Positions 18,470 to 26,831 of a stretch of DNA of 44,663 nt are shown one piece after another. Each line of letters begins with the position of its first letter. Position 1 is the stretch's first letter. The stretch is from an uncultured Bacteroidales bacterium (GTDB taxonomy: Bacteria; Bacteroidota; Bacteroidia; Bacteroidales; WCHB1-69): NCBI GenBank assembly GCA_900315245.1, contig OMYJ01000016.1:1-44663 (forward strand). The letters run 5' to 3'. Below the pieces are notes generated by a model. It did no database searches. It saw only the letters and a program-made list of their open reading frames with translations, and was not told the origin of the DNA. A program made the translations under genes and the position numbers.

Positions 18470-19876
18470 TTACTCCTCCGGGGCGAACAACGGATCCCAA
18501 GCAGGTAACATGATAGGTTTCTGGTCGAAAAGTTTAAGCGTGGCGGCAGGGATGTACTTTGACTCCACCACCAAACGGAACATATACTCATTGAACCATT
18601 CGTTTGTCATGATGAGGAAACCATTGTGGCCGCGGTTACTGCCCCAGCTGTTCTCCACCATCCATTTCGTGGGGTTGCCGTTGGCATCGAGGTCCACACC
18701 GCAAAGCGTCATAGCGTGCGACGAACCGCTGGCGTATGTGCTCACACGCTGTTTTTTGTCCATCCCGAAAGTGGTACCGAACAAGGAGCCGTAGTCGTAA
18801 TTGTTCACGTCCATGTAACCTTTGTCGCGGTCGAGGAACTTGGCCACATCGCAGGAGAAATACATCATCGTGCTGTCCTTGATGGAGGCGATGGCCATGG
18901 CGGCAATCTCGTTCATCGGCAGGTTCAGGAACTTCCAGTTTTGCCCATCATACACATGGCGGTCATATTCAATCTCATACACCTTGTAATATTCGCGGGT
19001 CGGGTCGTTCATGATCATATAATACTTCGAGAAATCCTCGCTTACAAATTTGTTGTAGAAAGACATCGGAGTGTACTTCTCGGTGCTTACAACTTCGCCT
19101 TTGGCATCGCGCTGTGTCCAGGTGAATTCTGTCGGGGGCTCTCCGAACGAATAAGCCAGCATCCGGTAAATTGTCTCCAGCATAGCCATCTTCGTGGCCT
19201 GCAGCTTTTGTTCGGTGACACCTTTGTTGTTGGACATTTCACGCAAGACAAGACCGTCTTCGCGCAATTTCAGTTTGATAAGCTCCGATATTTTGGAGGT
19301 GTGGTTGCTGTTGTAGGTTTCGGGCATCACATCTTTCGGGACAACGCCATATTTGGTCATCAGATTGGCCACACCGGTGAACTGTCCGCCGTCGCCAATC
19401 GGGTTTTTGAAGAGCCACTGCACGGTCTCATCCTCCATGGATTTAGCGCGATTGTCAAGAATCGCCTGCAGGAAAAGGTTAGCCTTCTCTAATTGGTCCC
19501 AGAAGAAGGTGTAGCACTGTGAGAATTGGAAGTCGTCAGGAAGATTATGTTTGCGGATAGTCTTGTTGCGAAGCACGTTCATGCCCGTGAACATCCAGCA
19601 GCGACCGGAAGATTCCTGATTGGTGATGGCTTTGGAAGGCACCGTGTTCGACAAATGGGCGTCAAAAGCGGTGTTGTTGTCATAATTTACTGCCAACTTA
19701 CTGATATCATTACTGTTGATGGCGTTACGCAGCGCTTTATTGGCCGGATCAGCTTTAAAAGATCCGCGAAGAGCATTTATCTGCTGCATGGTCAATCCAC
19801 CGTCCTTTGTGATGTTTTGTGCCTGAATGGTCATCACACAGACCGCAGCGCATACAAGAAGGAATAATTTTTTCAT
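18470..19876 (-). CDS. Secreted C1B cysteine peptidase (aminopeptidase C / bleomycin hydrolase family)
   Basis: From the ATG at 19876 the product is 468 residues with a signal peptide (MKKLFLLVCAAVCVMTIQAQ). An upstream in-frame start at 19900 lies too close to the -7 box and would bury the signal. The catalytic Cys is in ESSGRCWMFTG (preceded by the oxyanion Gln), the His in GSSHAMTLCG, and the Asn in VENSWGSNRG. C1B enzymes are usually cytoplasmic hexameric peptidases; secreted versions are common in Bacteroidota and probably help digest external peptides. Downstream a small GCCCC-GATA-GGGGC hairpin (18433-18446) lacks a T-run. Confidence 0.92.
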   Translation of the reverse strand: MKKLFLLVCAAVCVMTIQAQNITKDGGLTMQQINALRGSFKADPANKALRNAINSNDISKLAVNYDNNTAFDAHLSNTVPSKAITNQESSGRCWMFTGMNVLRNKTIRKHNLPDDFQFSQCYTFFWDQLEKANLFLQAILDNRAKSMEDETVQWLFKNPIGDGGQFTGVANLMTKYGVVPKDVMPETYNSNHTSKISELIKLKLREDGLVLREMSNNKGVTEQKLQATKMAMLETIYRMLAYSFGEPPTEFTWTQRDAKGEVVSTEKYTPMSFYNKFVSEDFSKYYMIMNDPTREYYKVYEIEYDRHVYDGQNWKFLNLPMNEIAAMAIASIKDSTMMYFSCDVAKFLDRDKGYMDVNNYDYGSLFGTTFGMDKKQRVSTYASGSSHAMTLCGVDLDANGNPTKWMVENSWGSNRGHNGFLIMTNEWFNEYMFRLVVESKYIPAATLKLFDQKPIMLPAWDPLFAPEE

Positions 19877-19915
19877 TGATTTATAATTTTTGTTATACAT
19901 TCAAAAAACTGGCGG

Positions 19916-19923
19916 CAAAGGTA
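19916..19923 (-). promoter_or_regulatory. -7 promoter element of the C1B peptidase gene
   Basis: The minus strand reads TACCTTTG, an exact TAnnTTTG match, 39 bases upstream of the chosen ATG. No -33 TTG is seen at 19-22 bases; the place is taken by the TAATTGA repeat. Confidence 0.55.
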
Positions 19924-19934
19924 CAACTTTTTTT

Positions 19935-20062
19935 AATGTATAATTGATAATTGATAATGGATAATGATTTGGGGGTATCGTTTTTGAGATTACTTAATAT
20001 GCTATTGTGATCCTTCCCCCGACCTTCTGACCTTACAACCTTACAACATTCTAACATTCTGA
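19935..20062. repeat. Composite intergenic module, copy 1 (TAATTGA repeat, inverted-repeat core, CCTTACAA repeat)
   Basis: Three parts follow one another. TAATTGATAATTGATAATGG-type repeats lie at about 19938-19968. A segment of about 50 bases follows, bounded by GGGGG (19971-19975) and CCCCC (20016-20020) and containing GATTACTTAATATG. A CCTTCTGACCTTACAACCTTACAAC / TTCTAACATTCTG stretch lies at 20022-20060. The same order recurs at 22488-22608. Nothing here looks coding. Confidence 0.55.
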
Positions 20063-20107
20063 TAATCAACATTGTTAATAACCCTGTTTATAAATATTCC
20101 GGACAAG

Positions 20108-20139
20108 TTGAAAACCATCGTCGGGAAATATTACCTTTG
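20108..20139 (+). promoter_or_regulatory. Promoter of the nrdD-nrdG transcript
   Basis: TTG at 20108-20110 is followed after 21 bases by TACCTTTG at 20132-20139. Transcription would start just before the riboswitch at 20142. Confidence 0.7.
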
Positions 20140-20141
20140 CA

Positions 20142-20304
20142 CCGGTTCAGGTTCTGAACGGATTAATAGGGAACGCTGTGAGAATCAGCGGCTATACCCG
20201 TAGCTGTGAGTTCCATCTTGCGCTTTCTCCATAAAGTCACTGACAAAATCTTGTCGGGAAGGCGGAGGGAAGCGGGAACGAGCCAGAAGACCTGCCTGAA
20301 ACCG
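20142..20304 (+). promoter_or_regulatory. Cobalamin (B12) riboswitch
   Basis: The B12-box consensus is present as AGCCAGAAGACCTGCC (20281-20296). Upstream are the expected AATAGGGAACGCTGTGAGAATC segment (about 20165-20186), the CCCGTAGCTGTGA block (20197-20209), TCACTGA (20236-20242) and GGGAAGGC (20256-20263). P1 can form between CGGTTCAG (20142-20149) and CTGAAACCG (20296-20304). A short hairpin CGGTG-TTT-CACCG (20341-20353) follows. No classical terminator is visible before the nrdD ATG at 20407, so control of translation initiation is more likely. In known cases bound cobalamin lowers expression downstream. Confidence 0.93.
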
Positions 20305-20406
20305 AGTTCGTGGCTTTCGGGACTAAGAGCAAAACGAGAGCGGTGTTTCACCGGCCATTGTCATCCCTGAGCTGTTTTTATTAACAACCAAAACCTTAAC
20401 CATTCT

Positions 20407-22497
20407 ATGGATCAATTGTACATTATCAAACGTAACGGCAAACGGGAGCCCTTCTCGGCCGAAAAAATCAAAAACGCCATCGCCAAGGCGTTCCTCTCCG
20501 TGAACAGCTTCGCGACACAGGAGGTGCTCGTCAATGTCATGAGCCGCCTCAAAATCCACGACGGCATCTCCGTGGAGGAGATCCAAAACCAGGTGGAGAC
20601 CTCCCTTATGGCGGAACGTTACTACGAGGTTGCCAAGGCCTACATCCTATATAGACAACGCCACTACGAAGACCGCGAGGTGAAGGAGAAGCTCGACTTC
20701 CTCATCAACTACTGCAATGCCTCCAACGCCGCCACCGGCAGCAAATATGACGCCAACGCCAACGTGGAGAAAAAGAACATTGCCACTCTCATCGGCGAAC
20801 TCCCCAAGTCCAACTTCATCCGCCTGAACCGCCGCCTGCTCTGCGACAAAATCAAAGATCTCTACGGCAAAGAATTGTCCGACAAATACTTATATCTCCT
20901 CAACAACCATTTTATCTACAAGAACGACGAAACCAGCATTGCCAACTACTGCGCCTCCATCACCATGTATCCGTGGCTGCTGGACGGCACGCGCAGTATC
21001 GGTGGCAACGCCTCCGCACCCACGAACCTCAAAGCCTACTGCGGCGGTTTCATCAACATGGTCTTCATGGTCTCAAGCATGCTCAGCGGCGCCTGCGCGA
21101 CCCCGGAATTCCTGATGTACATGGACTACTTCATCCGCAAGGAATATGGTGATGAATACTACAAGGAGTGTGACAAAGTGGTCGATCTCTCGCTCAAACA
21201 ACGCACCATTGACAAGGTGATTACGGATTATTTCCAGCAGGTGGTCTATTCCATCAACCAACCCACCGGCGCACGCAACTTCCAGTCTGTGTTCTGGAAC
21301 GTGGCCTACTACGACCGTTATTACTTCGAAAGTCTTTTCGGCGAGTTCCGCTTCCCCGACGGGACCCGTCCCATTTGGGAGTCGCTCAGCTGGCTGCAGA
21401 AGCGTTTCATGCGCTGGTTCAACGAAGAACGCCTCCGCGCCGTGCTCACCTTCCCTGTCGAGACCATGGCTTTGCTCTCCAAGGATGGCGACATCATCGA
21501 CACGGAATATGCCGACTTCACCGCGGAAATGTACGCGGCAGGCCACTCCTTCTTCACCTACGTGAGCGACAACGCCGACTCTTTGAGCAGCTGCTGCCGC
21601 CTGCGCAACGAAATCCAGGACAACGGCTTCAGCTACACCCTCGGCGCCGGCGGTGTCTCCACGGGCTCCAAAAGCGTGCTCACCATCAACATCAACCGCT
21701 GCATCCAGTACGAATGCCGCAACAATATCCCGCAATTCCAGTTCATCGGTGAGGTCATCGACCTGATGCACAAAGTGCAGATTGCCTACAACGAAAACCT
21801 CAAATACCTGCAGTCCAAGGGAATGCTTCCTTTATTCGATGCCGGTTATATCGCCATCAACCGCCAGTATCTCACCATCGGCGTGAACGGTCTGGTGGAG
21901 GCTGCCGAATTCCTCAACATCCCCATCGACGACAACCCGCAATACCAGAAATTTGTGGAAGACGTGCTCGGGCTGATCGAGAAATACAATCATCAATACA
22001 AGAGCAAAGAACTGCTCTTCAACTGCGAAATGATCCCCGCCGAAAACGTGGGTGTCAAACATGCAAAATGGGACCGCGAGGACGGTTACCGCGTGCCCCG
22101 CGACTGCTACAACAGCTACTTCTATCGTGTGGAGGATGATTCTTTGAATCTGATCGACAAATTCCGTCTGCATGGCAAACGCTACATTGAGCACCTCACA
22201 GGCGGATCGGCACTGCACGCCAACCTTGAAGAACATCTCTCACAAGCCCAGTACCGACAACTGCTCCGCGTGGCTGCGCAAGAAGGCTGCAACTACTTCA
22301 CCTTCAACATTCCCAACACGGTATGCAACGACTGCGGCCATATCGACAAACGTTATCTTCACGAATGTCCGGAATGCCATAGCAAAAACCTCGACTACCT
22401 CACCCGGGTCATCGGTTACATGAAACGGGTCAGCAGCTTCTCACAAGCCCGCCAAGAGGAAGCAGGCCGCCGCTACTATGAACATTTTAATGGATAA
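20407..22497 (+). CDS. nrdD: Anaerobic (class III) ribonucleoside-triphosphate reductase, NrdD
   Basis: NrdD makes deoxyribonucleotides using a glycyl radical and works only without oxygen. The 696-residue product starts with an ATP-cone allosteric domain (about 1-95, IIKRNGKREPFSAEKI). Active-site Cys candidates are in NYCNAS (about 100) and SLSSCCRLR. A zinc site has Cys 640, 643, 654 and 657 (CNDC, CPEC), and the glycyl radical loop RVIGYMKRVSSFSQ puts the radical Gly at 670. The leader holds a cobalamin riboswitch. nrdG lies 155 bases downstream. The stop codon is inside a TAATGGATAATTGA repeat. Control by B12 implies a B12-dependent class II enzyme elsewhere (inferred). Confidence 0.97.
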   Translation: MDQLYIIKRNGKREPFSAEKIKNAIAKAFLSVNSFATQEVLVNVMSRLKIHDGISVEEIQNQVETSLMAERYYEVAKAYILYRQRHYEDREVKEKLDFLINYCNASNAATGSKYDANANVEKKNIATLIGELPKSNFIRLNRRLLCDKIKDLYGKELSDKYLYLLNNHFIYKNDETSIANYCASITMYPWLLDGTRSIGGNASAPTNLKAYCGGFINMVFMVSSMLSGACATPEFLMYMDYFIRKEYGDEYYKECDKVVDLSLKQRTIDKVITDYFQQVVYSINQPTGARNFQSVFWNVAYYDRYYFESLFGEFRFPDGTRPIWESLSWLQKRFMRWFNEERLRAVLTFPVETMALLSKDGDIIDTEYADFTAEMYAAGHSFFTYVSDNADSLSSCCRLRNEIQDNGFSYTLGAGGVSTGSKSVLTININRCIQYECRNNIPQFQFIGEVIDLMHKVQIAYNENLKYLQSKGMLPLFDAGYIAINRQYLTIGVNGLVEAAEFLNIPIDDNPQYQKFVEDVLGLIEKYNHQYKSKELLFNCEMIPAENVGVKHAKWDREDGYRVPRDCYNSYFYRVEDDSLNLIDKFRLHGKRYIEHLTGGSALHANLEEHLSQAQYRQLLRVAAQEGCNYFTFNIPNTVCNDCGHIDKRYLHECPECHSKNLDYLTRVIGYMKRVSSFSQARQEEAGRRYYEHFNG

Positions 22498-22650
22498 TTG
22501 ATAATGGATAATTGATAATTATTAGGGGTTGCCCGATTTGTTGATTGCGTAATATGATTATATATGCTTTCATTGTTTCGACAACCCTCCAACCTTCTAA
22601 CCTTCCAACCAATAACCCCTCAATAACCAATAACCCATAACCAATAACCA
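22488..22650. repeat. Composite intergenic module, copy 2, with AATAACC repeats
   Basis: Two perfect TAATGGATAATTGA 14-mers (22488-22515) overlap the nrdD stop. A core follows, bounded by GGGTTG (22526-22531) and CAACCC (22582-22587) and containing GATTGCGTAATATG. Then come CCAACCTTCTAACCTTCCAACC (22589-22610) and several AATAACC-type units (to about 22650), which run up to the nrdG start codon. The order matches the module at 19935-20062. Confidence 0.6.
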
Positions 22651-22652
22651 TT

Positions 22653-23108
22653 TTGCTAAAATACTACAACTACGATATCGTCTTTCAAGAAATCCCCGAT
22701 GAGGTGACCCTTGCGGTGAACATCACCAATTGCCCGCACCGCTGTGTTGGCTGTCATAGTCCGCACCTGCGACACAACATCGGGGAGACGTTAGACGTGG
22801 CCACATTAGACAGCCTGCTGGCCAAATACGGACGGCAAGTGACTTGTGTCTGCTTTATGGGGGGTGACCGCCAGCCGAAGGATGTGGCAACCTTAGCCAA
22901 GCATTTGCGCCAGAACACGAAACTAAAGGTGGCCTGGTACTCTGGTAACGATATCATCCCGCGCTATGCAAGCCTCTTCGATTATATCAAAGTCGGCGGT
23001 TACCGTGCTGAACTTGGCGGATTGAACTCACGTACCACCAACCAGCGTCTATACCGCTACACGAACGGGCATTCAGAAGATATCACCAGCAGGTTCTGGA
23101 AGAAGTAA
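22653..23108 (+). CDS. nrdG: Anaerobic ribonucleotide reductase activating protein NrdG (radical SAM)
   Basis: NrdG uses S-adenosylmethionine and a [4Fe-4S] cluster to create the glycyl radical on NrdD. The 151-residue product has the cluster motif CPHRCVGC (Cys 27, 31 and 34), the CX3CX2C spacing of the family, plus CFMGGDRQ, related to the GGE-type SAM-binding motif. The start is TTG at 22653 (giving MLKYYNYDIVFQEIPDE): the conserved N-terminus begins there and no ATG is available upstream in frame. No promoter is seen in the gap to nrdD, so it is probably co-transcribed and under the same riboswitch. A strong terminator follows. Confidence 0.94.
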   Translation: MLKYYNYDIVFQEIPDEVTLAVNITNCPHRCVGCHSPHLRHNIGETLDVATLDSLLAKYGRQVTCVCFMGGDRQPKDVATLAKHLRQNTKLKVAWYSGNDIIPRYASLFDYIKVGGYRAELGGLNSRTTNQRLYRYTNGHSEDITSRFWKK

Positions 23109-23109
23109 T

Positions 23110-23130
23110 ACGGCTATTGGCTATTAGCTG
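23110..23130. repeat. Heptamer micro-repeat just after nrdG
   Basis: Three in-phase units, ACGGCTA, TTGGCTA and TTAGCTG, begin one base after the nrdG stop. They belong to the TTGGCTN family. Confidence 0.65.
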
Positions 23131-23178
23131 TATTAAGGGGTGATTAATACTTATTGACAAATTTCCTTTAAATACAAA

Positions 23179-23210
23179 AATAGCGGCATCTTCGATGCCG
23201 CTATTCGTTT
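23179..23210. terminator. Bidirectional intrinsic terminator between nrdG and the secreted-paralogue operon
   Basis: A perfect 12-bp stem AATAGCGGCATC/GATGCCGCTATT (23179-23190 and 23194-23205) encloses a TTC loop. On the right is CGTTTT. On the left, the minus-strand read has TTTTTGTATT. It ends both convergent transcripts. Confidence 0.9.
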
Positions 23211-23228
23211 TAATCTACTATTGTATGA

Positions 23229-24524
23229 TTAGAATTCAACCGTGAAATCTGGACACGGGCCATACACATCAATTGTAATTGTACCTTGAGGGTTGGTAGC
23301 ACCTTCAGGGAATACATAGTCGGTCTTGATCAAGTTACTCCCATCTTTATGACCGACAATTGGAAGGTCAGAATCCGGCACAGGCACGGTTTCTCCAGCA
23401 AGTTCATAAGTGACATTTGAATAAGTGACACCTACGGAAAGATCATCGGGATTATTAAGGGTTGTTTGCAATTTATTATTAACCAGAGTGGTAGCACCCA
23501 CGAAAGTACTCGCGTCAGCAGGACAAGGTTTATCCTGATTAGCAAGAGCGCAAATTTCAACACCATTACAATGAACATAGTTATGAGCATCCAAATATTC
23601 CTGGAGATAATGTCTCACCAACACCTTTGCTTGATTTTCCAAAGCGCTATTTGCACGGAAGGAGTTGTACAAAGGAACAAGTTGGCTGGCCGTAATATGC
23701 TCCACATAGTATTTAGCGATATCAATAGCATCAGCCTCATGGTTTCTGATGAATTGTTTGATCACTTCCAAAATTGCTTCATGGGCCTGAGGATTCAGCG
23801 TCACTTCATCATAGGTATTCTGGACATCTTCAACCGTAGCATGGCTGAGGTAGTATTGGAAGATTTCCTTAGCAATGTCCATACGGGTCTTCATGTATTC
23901 CACAATCGTGTCTTTCAGATCGTTCTTGAGACCATGTGTATTGTTGCGAATAGCATCCAAAATCAAGAGCACATCTCTCTTTTGGTCAGGAGTACCATTC
24001 TCACCCAGTTTAATACCGGAGATATAATTCACAATCATATCGGTATTAAGTCTGGTTGAGCCTGCTTGCAAAGCGTAAGGGACAGCCGTGACATCAGAGG
24101 TAACCGTAACCGTAGTTTCGTCATACGTTGTGGTAGTACCGTCAGGATTCAATGTGGGATTAGGGGTAAAGGTAAGAACAGCCTCAATCGTGGCATTGCT
24201 CCAGTCCACATCGTACAAAGAGCCGTTAACATCCTCAGCATCACCACCACCAATGATAACGGTCAACAAACCGTTTTTGTTGGTCATAACATCATTGTGT
24301 GTTTCAGAATAGGTGAGATTCTCTTCATTTTTGACATAATTGATGTTGATCACAACATCCATCTCATTTTCAAAAACCAAGTGGTTCTGAGCATCACGAA
24401 CTACCGCTTGGAAATTCAGTTTCGGTTGAACGGAGGCTGTTACAGTTGCCTCACCTCCATCCTGTGCAAACAGGAAGTTCCCGGAAATCAGGAACATCAT
24501 CAATAAAGCTAAAATTTTTTTCAT
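23229..24524 (-). CDS. Secreted protein with Bacteroidota N-terminal beta domain and helical domain, longer paralogue
   Basis: The 431-residue product has a signal peptide (about 1-20, ending LFAQ). A domain at about 30-155 (KLNFQAVVRDAQNHLVFE to AVPYALQAG) is of the type found at the start of many Bacteroidota FISUMP-associated proteins. A helical region (about 160-315) is clearly related to the neighbour at 24561, sharing ITA/HATxxDVQNTY, AxExxKxFxRNHxxDAxxxAxYY and YLDxHxY patterns. A Cys-containing C-terminal part (about 315-431) is absent from that neighbour. No T9SS sorting domain is seen. It is last in a three-gene operon (36-base gap). Function unknown. Confidence 0.78.
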   Translation of the reverse strand: MKKILALLMMFLISGNFLFAQDGGEATVTASVQPKLNFQAVVRDAQNHLVFENEMDVVININYVKNEENLTYSETHNDVMTNKNGLLTVIIGGGDAEDVNGSLYDVDWSNATIEAVLTFTPNPTLNPDGTTTTYDETTVTVTSDVTAVPYALQAGSTRLNTDMIVNYISGIKLGENGTPDQKRDVLLILDAIRNNTHGLKNDLKDTIVEYMKTRMDIAKEIFQYYLSHATVEDVQNTYDEVTLNPQAHEAILEVIKQFIRNHEADAIDIAKYYVEHITASQLVPLYNSFRANSALENQAKVLVRHYLQEYLDAHNYVHCNGVEICALANQDKPCPADASTFVGATTLVNNKLQTTLNNPDDLSVGVTYSNVTYELAGETVPVPDSDLPIVGHKDGSNLIKTDYVFPEGATNPQGTITIDVYGPCPDFTVEF

Positions 24525-24560
24525 TTCTTTATGTTTTAATTATTAATATTTTCTAATTTA

Positions 24561-25475
24561 TTAATGTCCTAAAGTACAAGGATTCACACTTGGACAATCC
24601 TCAATAGTGATGTAATAGTGTTCATCAAGATACTCCTTGAAAGTTCTTTCAAAGAATTTTTTGATGTAAGGATACAAATCATCGTTTTGTTCAATTTTTG
24701 CCACCAAAGAATTTAATGCTTCGTTATAATCCTCCGTATAATTGTCAATATAATACTGGGCCATTTCGAGAGCGTCGTCCAGATGCTCTTTGGCAAACTC
24801 CTTCATCACCTGAACACCTCTGTTGTAAGCAGCGGAGTTTGCGAGAACCGTGCTTTGCGTGTTGTAGATGTCTTGGGCAGTGATTCTGGGTGCATAGCTG
24901 AGAATGATGGATTTGATGGTATCATGGTGGGTCATCAAATAATGTTTAAATGTGTCCACCCAGCCATCCTCAAGACCGAAAGTGTTCTCGTGATAAGCTT
25001 TCAGGATTCTTCTCATATCGTTGTCGAAATTAATTTCGCTGATATATCTCACGATTTCATCCGTGGTCAGAAGATCGCCATTGGGAGATTGCAAAGCGTA
25101 AGGGACGGCAAAGACTCTGTCGATGTGGATAATGTCGCCAACACCATCATTGTCGTAATCAATGTCGAAACGGATTTTGGAAGTGAGCCAATCAACGCCT
25201 TGGGCTTGCCAGTCAACGTTTTGGCCGAATTCCACAATAAGGATACCATTTTCATCGGTCGTCAAATTAAGGCTTTCCGTGTACAGGGCCTCTTCTTCTT
25301 CAATGTCTGAAAGGCTGTAAACGCTAACACCCACTGAGGTTGCTTGGTTGACCAGCAGGTTGTTATCAGCATCACGAATCACCATCTCATAACTCAATTT
25401 TGGCGTTGTTGTTTGCGCCATCAAGATGCCTCCTGCGAACAGGAACATCGAAATAAGTGTGATTATTCTTTTCAT
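24561..25475 (-). CDS. Secreted protein, shorter paralogue of the 23229 gene
   Basis: The 304-residue product has a signal peptide (MKRIITLISMFLFAGGILMAQ) and the same N-terminal beta domain (KLSYEMVIRDADNNLLVNQ to VFAVPYALQ). Its helical region (about 135-285) matches that of the 431-residue neighbour. It stops soon after the helical part with DCPSVNPCTLGH, where the longer paralogue goes on for about 110 residues. The 36-base gap to the next gene holds no remnant of that tail, so if a tail was lost the loss is clean. It lies 33 bases after the FISUMP gene. Function unknown; a tandem duplication is inferred. Confidence 0.78.
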   Translation of the reverse strand: MKRIITLISMFLFAGGILMAQTTTPKLSYEMVIRDADNNLLVNQATSVGVSVYSLSDIEEEEALYTESLNLTTDENGILIVEFGQNVDWQAQGVDWLTSKIRFDIDYDNDGVGDIIHIDRVFAVPYALQSPNGDLLTTDEIVRYISEINFDNDMRRILKAYHENTFGLEDGWVDTFKHYLMTHHDTIKSIILSYAPRITAQDIYNTQSTVLANSAAYNRGVQVMKEFAKEHLDDALEMAQYYIDNYTEDYNEALNSLVAKIEQNDDLYPYIKKFFERTFKEYLDEHYYITIEDCPSVNPCTLGH

Positions 25476-25508
25476 TGTTATTATTTTTTATTATTATTCA
25501 ATGATTAA

Positions 25509-26516
25509 TTATTCACCTGCATTCTCAGTTCTCACGCAACGGACACTGACACCCAGATTCGCATCACGGGTCTCAATCGTAGGTTGAGGACAGAAGTGGG
25601 TTATTTCAAGAGCTTTGGCCTGACTTGCGCCAACCCTGTCAACACTCCAGAAATCCGTCCATCCGCGGAGCGTCATGTAAGTGGGATTGCCACCGACGAT
25701 GACAGCCTTACCGGCACCGCGAGCGGAGAAACCGGTTTCATTGGTGTTATTATTAGAGTTAATCCAATATTCACTGCCCGTATCTTTAAGTTTGACAGCC
25801 GGAACTGCTTCAAGTGCTTGCATCTCCTCCAAAGTGGGAATATGCCAGCCACCGGGGCAGATACCTTGCACATAGCCGTCAACTTCAGCGGGGCTTTCGG
25901 AGCTGCCTTCGGGAACTCCAACTGCGGAGTACCACGTGTAGAGGCGTCCGAAGTTCTCAAGATTAGCGGTTTCATCATTATCGGGGGCTGCATTGTAAAC
26001 CAATGCCACTTGGATTGCGCTGCCGTCATCAAAATAGTGCTGAGCTTTGAGGTTGGTTCTCGTCCAGCAATAGCCAACTACACCGACCATTTCATAAGAA
26101 TTACCGTCAGCGTCCTCAACTGTGCCTTCGCAATCCAGTCTCTTGACTTTATAAACCCACACAGAGTCGTAGTTGTAGTTGTCCGTGTAGAGCTTGTAGA
26201 TATTGTAGTTACCGGGTTCCACGGGGGCTGTGAGAGTTCCCCATCCCTCAATCGTGTAGTCCTGATCCGGAGTGAGGGTGACAACTTCCTCATGGCCTCT
26301 TTCGAGTTGGGCCTCTGCAACTCCTGCAGCGAACTCGAAGCCACCGTCAGTTTCCTGGAAGGCAAAAGCCTGTCCCAAAATAATTGTGGTGCCATTTGCG
26401 TTGGCAGCACCGCCGCTGAAGCCGTGAACACGTTTCGCGTCTCCTTCTTGTGCTGACAATACACCTGCGCTAAAGAGCGCCATCATCAAAATCAGTAAGC
26501 TTTTTTTCATATTCAT
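25509..26516 (-). CDS. Secreted FISUMP-domain protein
   Basis: FISUMP (Fibrobacter succinogenes major paralogous) domains occur in many surface or secreted proteins of Fibrobacteres and Bacteroidota; their role is unknown. The 335-residue product has a signal peptide (MKKSLLILMMALFSAGVLSAQ; either the ATG at 26516 or the one at 26510 could be used). A middle region contains TPDQDYTIEGWGTLTAP. The FISUMP domain lies at about 130-330 (DADGNSYEMVGVVGYCWTRTNL, FGRLYTWYSAV, CPGGWHIPTLEEMQAL, and the final VSVRCVR). No T9SS or lipobox signal is visible. It heads the three-gene operon. Confidence 0.83.
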   Translation of the reverse strand: MNMKKSLLILMMALFSAGVLSAQEGDAKRVHGFSGGAANANGTTIILGQAFAFQETDGGFEFAAGVAEAQLERGHEEVVTLTPDQDYTIEGWGTLTAPVEPGNYNIYKLYTDNYNYDSVWVYKVKRLDCEGTVEDADGNSYEMVGVVGYCWTRTNLKAQHYFDDGSAIQVALVYNAAPDNDETANLENFGRLYTWYSAVGVPEGSSESPAEVDGYVQGICPGGWHIPTLEEMQALEAVPAVKLKDTGSEYWINSNNNTNETGFSARGAGKAVIVGGNPTYMTLRGWTDFWSVDRVGASQAKALEITHFCPQPTIETRDANLGVSVRCVRTENAGE

Positions 26517-26831
26517 TTATTTTTTTTATTAATTATTCTTCTTTCAGTATGAGCCACTATCTTTCCTCTTTGAGAACGCATTTTACACCGTTTTCAGACG
26601 GCAAAAGTCAAACTTTTGCGCAAAAACCGCAATTGCAACAACTTTCAAAAAGTCTTTCAAATGCCTAATAATCATATAGTTATGACTCATTACACTCTCT
26701 ACTTTTTCTTATTTAATCAACTTGCAAATATATAAATTATTTGAATAGCAAATCTTTTTTTGATTTTTTTTCAAAAAAAAAATTGCTATCACTGTTCGGA
26801 TTATACGATACAATATTATATATGTTACATT
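26517..26831 (-). promoter_or_regulatory. Long leader and probable promoter of the FISUMP operon
   Basis: No gene is seen in this AT-rich stretch. A minus-strand TATATTTG box (26732-26725) would start a transcript with a leader of about 200 bases. TTTG at 26752-26749 is a possible -33, but the spacer of 16 bases is short. The leader has a perfect 8-bp hairpin GCAAAAGT-CAA-ACTTTTGC (26601-26619) and next to it CCGT/ACGG pairing (26589-26602), which suggests structured RNA. The feoAB transcript also ends into this region from the other side. Confidence 0.45.
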
